A stretch of DNA of 64,000 nt from Serratia liquefaciens ATCC 27592 (GTDB taxonomy: Bacteria; Pseudomonadota; Gammaproteobacteria; Enterobacterales; Enterobacteriaceae): positions 2,356,001 through 2,420,000 of the forward strand of contig NC_021741.1 in the NCBI RefSeq assembly GCF_000422085.1, given 5' to 3'. The notes below the pieces were generated by a model, which made no database searches, was not told the origin of the DNA, and worked only from the letters and a program-made list of their open reading frames with translations. Positions within the stretch are counted from its first letter, which is position 1. The number at the start of each line of letters is the position of its first letter. Below, one piece after another: positions 36,431 to 48,385 of the stretch. Position numbers and translations under genes: made by a program.

Positions 36431-38825
36431 TCGCAAAGGGACCGAACACACCCAGGAACACCTGGCAGAACGTTTCCGCCAGTCGTTAACCAGCGGCGTA
36501 GGCCGCAGCCGCAAGCACGAGAGTGCCGACAAGCACGTCAGCGGTGAAGCGCAATACATCGACGACAGGCTTGAGTTTCCGAACCAATTGCATCTGGCGG
36601 CCAGGCTGAGCGAACGGGCTCATGCGCAGATCGAAAAGCTGGACCTGTCGGCTTGTTACGACTTTCCCGGCGTGGTAAGGGTGATCACCTGGCAGGACGT
36701 ACCGGGCGAACTGGATATCGCCCCTTTAACGCACGGCGATCCGCTGATGGCGAAAGATAAGGTGGAATACGTCGGACAGGTCATTGCGGTTGTGGCGGCG
36801 GAAGATCCGGAAATTGCCTGGCGTGCCGCTCAGGCGATTAAAGTGACCTATCGGGATTTACCGGCACGGTTGGACGTCACTCAATCTTTACGGGAAGGTT
36901 TCCTGGTGCAGGAGGCGCATCGTCATCAACGGGGCGACGCCGACCGCGCGTTGGCGCAGGCGAAACACCGCATTCAGGGGGAGCTGCATGTCGGCGGTCA
37001 GGAACACTTTTATCTGGAAACCCAGATTGCATCGGTGATGCCGGCCGAGGACGGCGGCATGCTGGTGTATTCCTCGACTCAGAACCCGACCGAGATCCAA
37101 AAGCTGGTGGCCTCGGTGCTCAACCTGCCAATGCACAGAGTGACAATCGATACGCGGCGCATGGGCGGTGGTTTTGGCGGTAAGGAAACGCAGGCTGCCG
37201 GTCCTGCGTGTTTGTGCGCCGTGATGGCGCATCTCACCGGGCGACCGGTCAAAATGCGCCTTAACCGCCGCGATGACATGTTGATCACCGGCAAGCGCCA
37301 CCCGTTTTATATTCAATATGACGTAGGTTTCGACGACAGCGGGCTGCTGCACGGGGTGAAAATCAGCCTGGCAGGCAACTGTGGTTATTCGCTCGACCTT
37401 TCGGGTTCTATCGTCGATCGCGCCATGTTCCACGCTGATAATGCCTATTTTCTGGAAGATGTGCTGATTACCGGCCACCGCTGTAAGACGCATACCGCTT
37501 CCAATACTGCTTACCGGGGCTTTGGCGGGCCGCAGGGCATGATGGCGATTGAGCAGGTTATGGATCATATTGCACGCTATCTGGCGTTCGATCCGCTGGC
37601 GGTGCGAAAAACCAACTATTACGGCAAGGATCAACGCAACGTTACGCATTATCACCAGCCGGTGGAGCAGAACCTGCTGCAGGAAATCACCGCAGAGCTG
37701 GAGCAAAGTGCCGATTATCAGGCCCGCCGTCAGGCGATCCGGCAGTTCAACGTGCAAAATCCAATCCTGAAAAAAGGGCTGGCGCTGACGCCGGTGAAGT
37801 TTGGTATTTCCTTCACCGCCGGCTTCCTTAACCAGGCAGGAGCGTTGGTGCTGGTGTACACCGACGGCAGCATTCAACTTAACCACGGCGGCACCGAAAT
37901 GGGCCAGGGGCTAAACACCAAGGTGGCGCAGATTGTCGCCGAAGTGTTCCAGGTGGACATCGAACGTATTCAAATCACCGCTACCGATACCGGCAAGGTG
38001 CCGAATACCTCGCCGACGGCGGCGTCATCCGGCACGGATCTCAACGGCAAGGCGGCGGAGAATGCCGCGCTAATCATTAAACAGCGGCTGATCGAGATGC
38101 TGAGCAAACAGCATCAGGTCAGTGCGGAGCAGATTATTTTCAATAACGGCCAGGTCAAAGTGGCCGAGCGTTATTTCAGCTTCGAGCAGGTGGTCGAGCA
38201 GGCGTATTTCAATCAGGTTTCGCTCGCCAGCACCGGCTATTACCGCACGCCGAAAATTTTCTACGATCGCGACCAGGCCCGCGGTCACCCGTTCTATTAC
38301 TTCGCCTACGGCGCGGCCTGCGCGGAAGTGGTGATCGACACCCTGACCGGCGAGTACAAACTGCTGCGCGCCGACATCCTGCACGACGTGGGCGACTCGC
38401 TGAACCCGGCAATCGACGTCGGTCAGGTCGAGGGGGGCTTTGTGCAGGGCATGGGCTGGCTGACCAGCGAAGAGCTGGTGTGGGACGAACAAGGGAAGTT
38501 GCTGACGAACGGGCCAGCCAGCTACAAAATCCCGGCTATCGGCGATGTGCCTGCCGATTTGCGTGTCAGGCTGCTGGAAAACCGCAAAAACCCGGAAGAT
38601 ACGGTGTTTCATTCCAAAGCGGTGGGCGAGCCGCCGTTTATGCTGGGGATTTCGGTTTGGTGCGCGATCAAGGATGCGGTCGCCAGCCTGGCGGATTACC
38701 GCCTGCAACCCAACATTGACGCACCGGCCACGCCGGAACGGGTGCTGTGGGGCGTGCAACAGATGCTGGCAAGTGACATTGTCACTGAATTGACGCGGGA
38801 GAACGGCGATGGACGAATGGATTGA
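36423..38825 (+). CDS. xdhB: Xanthine dehydrogenase molybdopterin-binding subunit
   Basis: This 800-residue large subunit carries the molybdenum cofactor and oxidises hypoxanthine and xanthine to urate. Characteristic segments are MGGGFGGKETQA near residue 250, the arginine-containing NTAYRGFGGPQGM near 362, HGGTEMGQGLNTK near 492 and the catalytic-glutamate segment KAVGEPPFMLG near 735. The fold continues to the C-terminus without truncation. Its product urate is the substrate of the HpxO-type hydroxylase 20 kb away in this window. It overlaps both neighbours. Confidence 0.95.
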   Translation: MSNRKGTEHTQEHLAERFRQSLTSGVGRSRKHESADKHVSGEAQYIDDRLEFPNQLHLAARLSERAHAQIEKLDLSACYDFPGVVRVITWQDVPGELDIAPLTHGDPLMAKDKVEYVGQVIAVVAAEDPEIAWRAAQAIKVTYRDLPARLDVTQSLREGFLVQEAHRHQRGDADRALAQAKHRIQGELHVGGQEHFYLETQIASVMPAEDGGMLVYSSTQNPTEIQKLVASVLNLPMHRVTIDTRRMGGGFGGKETQAAGPACLCAVMAHLTGRPVKMRLNRRDDMLITGKRHPFYIQYDVGFDDSGLLHGVKISLAGNCGYSLDLSGSIVDRAMFHADNAYFLEDVLITGHRCKTHTASNTAYRGFGGPQGMMAIEQVMDHIARYLAFDPLAVRKTNYYGKDQRNVTHYHQPVEQNLLQEITAELEQSADYQARRQAIRQFNVQNPILKKGLALTPVKFGISFTAGFLNQAGALVLVYTDGSIQLNHGGTEMGQGLNTKVAQIVAEVFQVDIERIQITATDTGKVPNTSPTAASSGTDLNGKAAENAALIIKQRLIEMLSKQHQVSAEQIIFNNGQVKVAERYFSFEQVVEQAYFNQVSLASTGYYRTPKIFYDRDQARGHPFYYFAYGAACAEVVIDTLTGEYKLLRADILHDVGDSLNPAIDVGQVEGGFVQGMGWLTSEELVWDEQGKLLTNGPASYKIPAIGDVPADLRVRLLENRKNPEDTVFHSKAVGEPPFMLGISVWCAIKDAVASLADYRLQPNIDAPATPERVLWGVQQMLASDIVTELTRENGDGRMD

Positions 38826-39582
38826 GGCGCTGGCAGAGGCACGCAGGCGCGGCGAGCCCTGCGTGCTGGTGACGCTGGTGGACGAACTGGGCTCCACGCC
38901 GCGCAACCGGGGTACCAAAATGCTGGTAACCGTTGAACGTGCGGTGAATACCATCGGCGGCGGCCATCTGGAGTTTCAGGCATTGGCGATTGCCCGCGAA
39001 ATGCTGCAACAGGCTACGCCCCAGTTACGGCTGGAGCGTTTTCCGCTGGCGGCGCGACTGGGCCAGTGCTGCGGCGGCACCACCAGCGTGCTGTTTGAGC
39101 CGATGATATCGCCGCGCCCGCAGATCGCTCTGTTTGGTGCCGGCCACGTCGGGCGCGCGCTGGTGAATATCCTCGCCACGCTGCCGTGCCGGGTGCGCTG
39201 GGTGGACGGCCGCGCGGCGGAATTCCCGCGGGTTATTCCCGCCGGGGTGCAGCAAGAAATCAGCGATGAGCCACTGGAGATCGTCGACGCCATGCCGCCG
39301 GGCAGTTATTTTATCGTGATGACCCACGATCACGCGCTGGACCTGGCACTGGCGGAGCGAATTTTACGTCGCGGCGACGCAGGGTACTTCGGCCTGATCG
39401 GATCGCTGACCAAACGCAAACGCTTCGAATACAAGCTCGGCCAACGCGGCATCAGCGAAACGGCGATCGCCGCCATGCGCTGCCCCCTGGGCCTGCCGGA
39501 CGTGAAGGGCAAACTGCCGGCGGAGATCGCGGTGGCGGTGGCCGGAGAGGTTATTGCCTGCTACGGACAAGGTTTACGCTGA
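38809..39582 (+). CDS. xdhC: Xanthine dehydrogenase accessory protein XdhC
   Basis: This 257-residue maturation factor binds molybdenum cofactor, promotes its sulphuration and inserts it into the XdhB subunit. It has the N-terminal CoxI/XdhC motif LVDELGSTPRNRGTKML with GGGHLEFQAL, the paired cysteines of GQCCGGT, and a C-terminal Rossmann domain (ALFGAGHVGRALV) ending with MRCPLGLPDVKGKLPAEIAVAVAGEVI. It overlaps xdhB by 17 bases, completing the guaD-xdhABC operon. Confidence 0.94.
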   Translation: MDEWIEALAEARRRGEPCVLVTLVDELGSTPRNRGTKMLVTVERAVNTIGGGHLEFQALAIAREMLQQATPQLRLERFPLAARLGQCCGGTTSVLFEPMISPRPQIALFGAGHVGRALVNILATLPCRVRWVDGRAAEFPRVIPAGVQQEISDEPLEIVDAMPPGSYFIVMTHDHALDLALAERILRRGDAGYFGLIGSLTKRKRFEYKLGQRGISETAIAAMRCPLGLPDVKGKLPAEIAVAVAGEVIACYGQGLR

Positions 39583-39749
39583 AAAGGTTTTCATTAAACC
39601 GAAGGCCAAAAAGCCTGATGCTTAGGCCAACTCAACATTCTAATCACTTGTTTTTGCTCAAACTGCCAACTGCGCCTAAGCTAGGATGTGGCCTGGGAAC
39701 TGGGGTTCCCGCGCAATTTATTCTGTGAACATGGAGGAGTTTCGATTTG

Positions 39750-41951
39750 ATGCGTTTATCTACATTGGTGTTGGCGATCGGCATGGCGCTGAGCTCGCAG
39801 GCACAGGCAGCAGAAACTAACCCGCACGCTGACCACACCGCGTTGCCGAGTGGTCAGGCGAAGGAGGCTAACGTGACCGGTGAAGCCAACCAGCACAACA
39901 ATAAAAAGAACCAGAACCCGTTCTTCTACCAAAGTCGCCTGCCGTTCCAGGCGCCGCCGTTCAATTTGATTAAAGAGAGCGACTACGCCCCGGCAATTGA
40001 TGCCGGTATCAAGCAAAAGCTGGAGGAAGTGGAGAAGATTGCCAACAACCCGGCCAAGCCTGATTTTAAAAATACCTTCGTGGCGCTGGAACAGTCTGGG
40101 GCGTTGCTGTCACGCGTGATGAACGTGTTTGGTGCCATGACCTCGGCCAACACCAGCGACGCGCTGCAAAAGTTGGATGAAGAAAGCTCACCGAAGCTGG
40201 CGGCGCTGGACGACGCCATCATGCTCAACAGCAAACTGTTCGCGCGTATCAAGACGATTTATCAGCAGCGTGATGCGCTGAAGCTGGATGCCGAATCTCG
40301 CCGCCTGGTGGAAGTGACTTACAAAAATTTCGAGCTGGCGGGGGCCAATCTCTCCGACGCCGATAAAACCAAGCTGAAGGCGCTGAACCAGGAAGCGGCG
40401 ACGCTGAGTACCCAGTTCTCCAACAAGCTGCTGGCGGCGACCAAAGATGGTGCGCTGGCTATCGCCGACAAGGGTAAGTTGGACGGATTGTCTGAAAGCG
40501 AACTGGCCGCTGCCGCTCAGGCCGCCGGTGAGCGTAAGCTGGACAAGCAGTGGTTACTGGTATTGCAAAACACCACCCAGCAGCCGGATTTGCAAAGCCT
40601 GAAAAATCGAGACACCCGCAAGGCGCTGTTTGACGCTTCGTGGAACCGGGCAGAAAAGGGTGACGGCAACGACACTCGCCAGACGATTGCCCGCCTGGCC
40701 AAAGTCCGCGCCGAGCAGGCCAAGCTGCTGGGCTTCCCGAACTATGCGGCCTGGAAGCTGCAAAACCAGATGGCCAAAACGCCGGATGCGGCGCTGAGCT
40801 TCATGCGTAATATCGTCCCGGCAGCCACTGCGCGTGCCGAACGTGAAGCCAAAGACATTCAGGCGGTGATCGACCAGCAGAAAGGCGATTTCAAGGTTGC
40901 CGCCTGGGATTGGCAGTTCTATGCCGAACAGGTGCGCAAGGCGAAGTACGATCTGGATGAATCGCAGATCAAACCTTACTTCGAATTGGATAACGTGCTG
41001 AACAATGGCGTGTTCTATGCCGCCAACCTGCTGTACGGCATCAGCTTCAAAGAACGTAAGGATATCCCGGTTTACCAGCCGGACGTGCGCGTGTATGAGG
41101 TGTTCGATAAAGACGGCAAATCGATGGCGCTGTTCTATACCGACTTCTTTAAACGCGACAACAAAGGCGGCGGCGCCTGGATGAGCAACTTCGTCGAACA
41201 GTCGAAGTTGAAAGGCACCAAACCGGTGATTTACAACGTTGCCAACTTTACCAAACCGGCAGCAGGTCAGCCTGCGCTGCTGTCTTACGACGACGTGATC
41301 ACCATGTTCCACGAGTTTGGTCATGCGTTGCACGGTATGTTCGCCGATCAGGAATACCCAAGCCTTTCAGGTACCAATACCGCACGTGATTTTGTCGAAT
41401 TCCCCTCGCAGTTCAACGAGCACTGGGCCAGCGATCCTAAAGTCTTTGCGCATTACGCCAAACACTACAAAACCGGTGAAGCCATGCCGCAGGAACTGGT
41501 CGATAAAATCAAAAAAGCCGACAAGTTCAACAAGGGCTACGACATGACCGAGCTGCTGTCTGCGGCACTGTTGGATATGCACTGGCATATGCTGAGCGCC
41601 GATCAGCCGCAGCAGGACGTGGATAAATTCGAAGCCGAATCGCTGATGAAAGACAAGATCGATCTCAGCTACGTGCCGCCACGCTATCGCTCAAGCTACT
41701 TCAAACACATCTGGGGTAACGGCTACGCCGCCGGTTATTACGCCTATCTGTGGACTGAAATGCTGGCGGATGACGCCTTCCAGTGGTTCAGCGAGCACGG
41801 TGGGCTGACGGCGGAGAACGGCCAGCGTTTCCGCGATATGGTGCTGTCGCGCGGCAACAGCCAGGATCTGGAGAAGTTGTACGTCGAGTGGCGCGGTAAA
41901 GAACCGAGCATCGAGCCGATGTTGATCAACCGCGGTCTTAAAGACGAATAA
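39750..41951 (+). CDS. dcp: Peptidyl-dipeptidase Dcp
   Basis: This M3-family zinc metallopeptidase removes dipeptides from peptide C-termini. The zinc motif is MFHEFGHALHGMF near residue 523 and the third ligand lies in ARDFVEFPSQFNEHW. The C-terminal MLSRGNSQDLEKLYVEWRG is typical. Unlike E. coli Dcp as I know it (about 681 residues, no cleaved leader), this 733-residue protein starts with a clear signal peptide (MRLSTLVLAIGMALSSQAQA) plus a polar linker, so it is probably periplasmic. GGAGG precedes a TTG-ATG pair; I take the ATG. It is monocistronic. Confidence 0.94.
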   Translation: MRLSTLVLAIGMALSSQAQAAETNPHADHTALPSGQAKEANVTGEANQHNNKKNQNPFFYQSRLPFQAPPFNLIKESDYAPAIDAGIKQKLEEVEKIANNPAKPDFKNTFVALEQSGALLSRVMNVFGAMTSANTSDALQKLDEESSPKLAALDDAIMLNSKLFARIKTIYQQRDALKLDAESRRLVEVTYKNFELAGANLSDADKTKLKALNQEAATLSTQFSNKLLAATKDGALAIADKGKLDGLSESELAAAAQAAGERKLDKQWLLVLQNTTQQPDLQSLKNRDTRKALFDASWNRAEKGDGNDTRQTIARLAKVRAEQAKLLGFPNYAAWKLQNQMAKTPDAALSFMRNIVPAATARAEREAKDIQAVIDQQKGDFKVAAWDWQFYAEQVRKAKYDLDESQIKPYFELDNVLNNGVFYAANLLYGISFKERKDIPVYQPDVRVYEVFDKDGKSMALFYTDFFKRDNKGGGAWMSNFVEQSKLKGTKPVIYNVANFTKPAAGQPALLSYDDVITMFHEFGHALHGMFADQEYPSLSGTNTARDFVEFPSQFNEHWASDPKVFAHYAKHYKTGEAMPQELVDKIKKADKFNKGYDMTELLSAALLDMHWHMLSADQPQQDVDKFEAESLMKDKIDLSYVPPRYRSSYFKHIWGNGYAAGYYAYLWTEMLADDAFQWFSEHGGLTAENGQRFRDMVLSRGNSQDLEKLYVEWRGKEPSIEPMLINRGLKDE

Positions 41952-41982
41952 CAGTTCGCGGCATAACCCAAAACTCCCAGAA

Positions 41983-42010
41983 GGGCGCAAGTTTCTTGCG
42001 TCCTTTTTTT
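41983..42010 (+). terminator. Rho-independent terminator of dcp
   Basis: Stem GGGCGCAAG with CTTGCGTCC (one G-U pair) around loop TTT is followed by seven T, 31 bases after the dcp stop. Confidence 0.88.
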
Positions 42011-42143
42011 CGTCGGGACATAGCTGAAACGAGGATTTGTCATGCGCCGGATATTTTTGGCCCGTGAGCAATCAAGGACAAAGATGGCAGACCGATCCTG
42101 TGGTTGCCAATAAGTCAGGCCCCGCGAGCGGGGCCCAACGTCC

Positions 42144-43451
42144 TCAGCGGTTAACCACCTTGGCAGGCAATGCAACTACCAGCAATGAACTGATCAGCAG
42201 ACACCCGGCGAATGCCCACAGAGCGCCGCCGCTTTTACCGGTCAGGTCCAATGCCAGCCCCATCAGCGAGTTACTCACTAACCCGGCAATGTTTGCCAGC
42301 GAACAGGCCAGCGCGAAGCCGGTTGCCGCTGCTGTGCCGCGCAAAAAGGTGGCTGGCAGGCTGAAAAACACCGGTACCGCACCGATGATTGCGGCCTGCG
42401 CAACAGAGAACAGCAACACCGTGGCGATCACGTTATGGGTGAAGAACGTGCTGCCGGCCATCGCCATCGCGCCGACAATAAAGGGCACAATGATGTGCCA
42501 GCGACGCTCACGCATGCGGTCGGAACTGGTACCGATCAGCAACATGCCCAGCAGGGCAGCAACGCTCGGTAACGCAGTCAGCAGGCCGATGGTAGTGATG
42601 TTGGTCACGCCGGCAGTCTTGATAAAGGTTGGCATCCAAAAGCCCATGGCATAGGCGCTAAGCAGGATCGAGAAGTCAATGCCACCCAACATCCACACTT
42701 TGAGGTTAAAGAAACCGTCGCGAAAACTGTGCTTGCTGTGGCTGGCTTCGGCGTCGTCCTGGGCCAGATCTTCTGCAATGCGTTGTTTTTCGTCATCGGA
42801 CAGCCATTTGGCCTGTCGATAGTTGTTCGGCAGCACCCAGAACGTGAGTACGCCCAACAATACGCTGGGAATGCCTTCCAGCAGAAACAGCCATTGCCAC
42901 CCGTGCAGCCCGTGTCGCATATCAAAATGTCCCATGATCCAGCCAGACAGCGGGCCGCCAAGCACGCTAGACAGGGGCAGGCCGATCATGAACAGCGCAA
43001 TGATGCGGCCGCGACGGTAAGTCGGGAACCACAGCGTCAGATAATACAGTACTCCTGGCAGGAAGCCGGCTTCCGCTACGCCAAGTAAAAAGCGGATGAT
43101 GTAAAACTGGTTGGGGGTAGTGACAAACATCGTACAGGCGGAAAGCAGGCCCCAGGTGATCATGATGCGGGCAATCCACACCTTGGCGCCGACGCGCTGC
43201 AGGATCAGGTTACTCGGCACTTCAAACAGGATATAGCCGACAAAGAACAGCCCGGCGCCCAGCCCGAAGGCGGCCTCGCTCAGTTGCAATTGGTCGGCCA
43301 TCTGCAACTTGGCCAAACCGACGTTGATGCGGTCGAGATAGGCGGCCAGATAGCACAAACAGAGGAACGGGATCAGCTTCCAGGTGATTTTGCGGTACAG
43401 AAGCGATTCTGCTCCCGCTTTCCCGGTTAACGGGGTTTCAACAATGGCCAT
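42144..43451 (-). CDS. nicT: MFS transporter for nicotinate or a pathway intermediate (NicT-like)
   Basis: This 435-residue, 12-helix transporter belongs to the anion:cation symporter family. Its opening YRKITWKLIPFLCLCYLAAYLDRINVGLAKLQM and the FEVPSNLILQRVGAKVWIARIMITWG segment are typical of the group. It is the last gene of the nicC-D-E-F arm, 118 bases after nicF, the position of nicT in Pseudomonas nicotinate clusters. The substrate is inferred from this context; nicotinate, 6-hydroxynicotinate or maleamate are candidates. GGAG lies eight bases before the ATG. Confidence 0.85.
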   Translation of the reverse strand: MAIVETPLTGKAGAESLLYRKITWKLIPFLCLCYLAAYLDRINVGLAKLQMADQLQLSEAAFGLGAGLFFVGYILFEVPSNLILQRVGAKVWIARIMITWGLLSACTMFVTTPNQFYIIRFLLGVAEAGFLPGVLYYLTLWFPTYRRGRIIALFMIGLPLSSVLGGPLSGWIMGHFDMRHGLHGWQWLFLLEGIPSVLLGVLTFWVLPNNYRQAKWLSDDEKQRIAEDLAQDDAEASHSKHSFRDGFFNLKVWMLGGIDFSILLSAYAMGFWMPTFIKTAGVTNITTIGLLTALPSVAALLGMLLIGTSSDRMRERRWHIIVPFIVGAMAMAGSTFFTHNVIATVLLFSVAQAAIIGAVPVFFSLPATFLRGTAAATGFALACSLANIAGLVSNSLMGLALDLTGKSGGALWAFAGCLLISSLLVVALPAKVVNR

Positions 43452-43513
43452 GATGATGTCTCCAGGTGGTGCATGGTGGCCTCCGGAGGAGGAGCGTTGT
43501 GTGTTTGCTTTTG

Positions 43514-43530
43514 AGGCGCTTTCCGCGCCT
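43514..43530. other. Hairpin between nicF and nicT
   Basis: Stem AGGCGC/GCGCCT with a 5-base loop lies in the nicF-nicT gap. There is no T run on the nic strand, so it is more likely to reduce read-through or stabilise the upstream mRNA than to end transcription. Confidence 0.4.
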
Positions 43531-43569
43531 TCTTTATTGTTCAGCTCTCCGTGCAGGTGAAGCTCTGGG

Positions 43570-44211
43570 TTACAGCCGGTTCAGATAATCGAGGGCCTCC
43601 TTTTTAGTCACGACATCACCGTATTTACTGTCGATGTCGAACAGATTGGCCTCATGCGGCCCGGGGTGACGATCGCCTACGCATTCCCGCACGACGATGG
43701 TGCGGAACCCGTGCTGTACCGCGTCCACTGCGCTGGCACGGATACAGCCGCTAGTGGAGCAACCGGCCAACAGCAGGGTATCGACGCCCAGCGCCACCAA
43801 CATCGGGGCCAAAGAGGTGCCGAAAAAGGCGCTGGCATACTGTTTGGTTAATACCACTTCTGCGGCCAGAGGAGTTACCTGCGAGCAAAAAGCCGCCAGC
43901 GGGTTGCCTTCCACCATGTCCTTCATAACCGGAGCTTTTTTCACCCAAATGCCGCCATCGGCAAAATGCCTTGCATGATAGCGGATATTGGTGTGAATCA
44001 CCGGAATTCCCGTTTGGCGAGCGGTGGCCAACAGCGCCACGCTCTCTTCGACCGCGCTGACCACGCCGGGAGCGAACAGTGGTGCATCCTCGGTTGTGTA
44101 GCCCTGCATAAAGTCGATCATCAGCAGGGCCGGATGTCGGCCGAAGCCGATGCGGTTGCCCCAGACGCCGCTGTAATTATCGGTGAGTGAGTTATCGGCT
44201 GCGGATGCCAT
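43570..44211 (-). CDS. nicF: Maleamate amidohydrolase
   Basis: It hydrolyses maleamate to maleate and ammonia, the fifth step of the maleamate pathway. The 213-residue isochorismatase-like hydrolase has the catalytic triad: aspartate in LLMIDFMQGY near residue 33, lysine in VVLTKQYASAFFGT near 123, and cysteine in AGCSTSGCIRASAVDA near 155. The order on the minus strand is nicC, nicD, nicE, nicF, consistent with consecutive reactions. The gap to nicE is 9 bases. Confidence 0.92.
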   Translation of the reverse strand: MASAADNSLTDNYSGVWGNRIGFGRHPALLMIDFMQGYTTEDAPLFAPGVVSAVEESVALLATARQTGIPVIHTNIRYHARHFADGGIWVKKAPVMKDMVEGNPLAAFCSQVTPLAAEVVLTKQYASAFFGTSLAPMLVALGVDTLLLAGCSTSGCIRASAVDAVQHGFRTIVVRECVGDRHPGPHEANLFDIDSKYGDVVTKKEALDYLNRL

Positions 44212-44220
44212 AGTTGCTCC

Positions 44221-44973
44221 TTAATAGGCGCCGGACAGCAGGGCACCTGCGCCGGGAACGATCGGCTCCAGCTCCAGTGCGGTCAGCATGGCGTAAGTGG
44301 TTGCGATGGCGGCGGTCAATACCGGTTTGCCGGTTTGTGCTTCAACGGTAGCCACCGCCGGTAAGGACGGCATTTGCACGCAGGCGGACAGCACGATGGC
44401 GTCAACGTCGCTCAGATCCATCTCGGCGACAATGCCCGGCAGTTTGGCCGGGTCATGACGTCCCACGGCCAGATTGTCGGCAATCTCCAGTGCCCGCCAT
44501 ACCTTGACCTCAATACCCTCGTGCTCGATATAGTCCACCACCATTTGGGTCAGGGGTTTCATGTAGGGGGCGACTAACGCAATGCGTTTGGCCCCCAGCA
44601 CTTTCAGACCGTTGACCAGCGCTCCGGCGCTGCTGATGACCGGAGCGCCGGCGTTATTATCTTGTGTCACCTGTGCCAGTCGAGCCTGTGACTCACGATG
44701 ATAGCCCAGCCCCATCGACATGATTGCCACCAGGCAGGCATAACCGAGCACGTCGACTTGTGCGTCGGAAAGTTCCAGAGCACAACGGTCGGATTCGGCG
44801 TCCATCGCCGCCAATTCCGCCTTGCTGACGTGTTTCATGCGCATGCGGCTGGAGTGAAAGGTGAAACGCTCCGGGCGGATCAGTTGGCGAGCGTTCAGCA
44901 TCGCCGGAATTTCGGTTTCCATCGTGGTGTTGGAGCTGGGGACGATTTGGCCGATACGGTAATTTTTAGTCAT
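44221..44973 (-). CDS. nicE: Maleate cis-trans isomerase
   Basis: It converts maleate to fumarate, the last step before the TCA cycle. The 250-residue protein belongs to the Asp/Glu racemase superfamily, and the two catalytic cysteines are visible in LGYACLVAIMSMG near residue 79 and in VLSACVQMPSLPA near 198. The opening YRIGQIVPSSNTTMETEIPAML is typical of maleate isomerases. GGAG lies eight bases upstream of the ATG. It sits between nicD (15 bases upstream) and nicF. Confidence 0.93.
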   Translation of the reverse strand: MTKNYRIGQIVPSSNTTMETEIPAMLNARQLIRPERFTFHSSRMRMKHVSKAELAAMDAESDRCALELSDAQVDVLGYACLVAIMSMGLGYHRESQARLAQVTQDNNAGAPVISSAGALVNGLKVLGAKRIALVAPYMKPLTQMVVDYIEHEGIEVKVWRALEIADNLAVGRHDPAKLPGIVAEMDLSDVDAIVLSACVQMPSLPAVATVEAQTGKPVLTAAIATTYAMLTALELEPIVPGAGALLSGAY

Positions 44974-44988
44974 GACACCACTCCTTAA

Positions 44989-47260
<2,272 letters not shown>

Positions 47261-48319
47261 ATGGCGGTCAATGATAGTCAGTTGGTTCAGCTGTTCGAGC
47301 AGGTGCTTACGCTGTCAAAGGTTGATGCTTCGCAAAGCGTGGCGATCCTGAAAAGTCACTATTCCGATGCGCGCACGGTACGCGCAGCTACCGATGCTGC
47401 ACTGCGATTGGGCGCTAAGGTTTATACGGTGGAGTTGCCCTCGTTTAACCATCCGCGCGCCATGGGCAACGACATGACTGCTTATTGCGGTGATACGGCA
47501 TTGACCGGCAACCATGCGGCTCAGCGCGCGCTGGAGGCCGCCGATCTGGTGGTCGACACCATGATGTTGCTGCACTCGCCGGAGCAGGAGCAAATCCTTA
47601 AGACCGGCACGCGTATTTTGCTGGCGGTCGAGCCGCCGGAGGTGTTGGCACGGATGTTGCCTAATGCGGAAGACAAAGCGCGAGTGTTGGCGGCGGCTGC
47701 CGTGCTGGAACAGGCAAAATTAATGCAGGTGAAATCTGTCGCCGGCAGCGATTTTCGCGCCCCGCTGGGGCAATACCCCACGGTAACCGAATACGGTTAC
47801 GCCGACGAACCGGGACGTTGGGATCACTGGCCAAGCGGCTTCCTGTTCACCTGGCCGAATGAGGAACAGGCCGAAGGGGTACTGGTGCTGGATGTGGGCG
47901 ATATCCTGCTGCCGTTCAAGAGCTATGCGCGGGAACGGATCACGCTGGAGATAGACAAGGGCTTTGTGACGCGTATTCACGGGGGGTTTGAGGCGGAATA
48001 TCTTCGGGAGTACATGAAATATTTCAACGATCCGGAAGTGTACGGCATCTCGCACATCGGCTGGGGCTTACAGCCACGTGCACAGTGGACGGCGATGGGG
48101 CTGCACGACAAAAACGACGGGATGTGTATGGATGCACGTGCCTTCTATGGCAACTTCCTTTTTTCCACCGGGCCGAATACCGAAGTCGGTGGTACGCGTA
48201 AAACGCCGTGCCACATGGATATCGCGCTGCGCCATTGCGACATTAGCCTGGACGGCACGACGGTAGTGGCGGATGGCGAAGTGGTGGCTCCTGCGGCGTC
48301 CCGAGTAAGCCAGGGCTAA
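47261..48319 (+). CDS. nicX: 2,5-dihydroxypyridine 5,6-dioxygenase
   Basis: This Fe(II)-dependent enzyme opens the ring of 2,5-dihydroxypyridine to N-formylmaleamate. It is an unusual extradiol-type enzyme related in fold to M29 aminopeptidases. The 352-residue protein matches P. putida NicX (about 350): AMGNDMTAYCGDTALTGN, ILLAVEPPEVLARML and YADEPGRWDHWPSGF. The iron ligands are expected in GISHIGWG and in the HMD pair of TPCHMDIALRHCD. The chosen ATG has GGAG upstream; a longer frame to 47198 is not supported. Confidence 0.95.
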   Translation: MAVNDSQLVQLFEQVLTLSKVDASQSVAILKSHYSDARTVRAATDAALRLGAKVYTVELPSFNHPRAMGNDMTAYCGDTALTGNHAAQRALEAADLVVDTMMLLHSPEQEQILKTGTRILLAVEPPEVLARMLPNAEDKARVLAAAAVLEQAKLMQVKSVAGSDFRAPLGQYPTVTEYGYADEPGRWDHWPSGFLFTWPNEEQAEGVLVLDVGDILLPFKSYARERITLEIDKGFVTRIHGGFEAEYLREYMKYFNDPEVYGISHIGWGLQPRAQWTAMGLHDKNDGMCMDARAFYGNFLFSTGPNTEVGGTRKTPCHMDIALRHCDISLDGTTVVADGEVVAPAASRVSQG

Positions 48320-48385
48320 CCTTGCTGCTAAACGCGGGGGTTTGTACTATTCTCGGTGGTTTCCATAGATGGTGAGAGTAACGCA

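Noticed and set aside
36888..38954. Two long minus-strand frames (332 and 294 codons)
   Set aside because: They lie antisense to xdhB and xdhC, whose products match known proteins in full; high GC makes long shadow frames common here.
42144..43451. Naming the MFS gene as a general phthalate or hexuronate transporter
   Set aside because: The family is broad, but the position at the end of the nic operon favours a nicotinate-pathway substrate.
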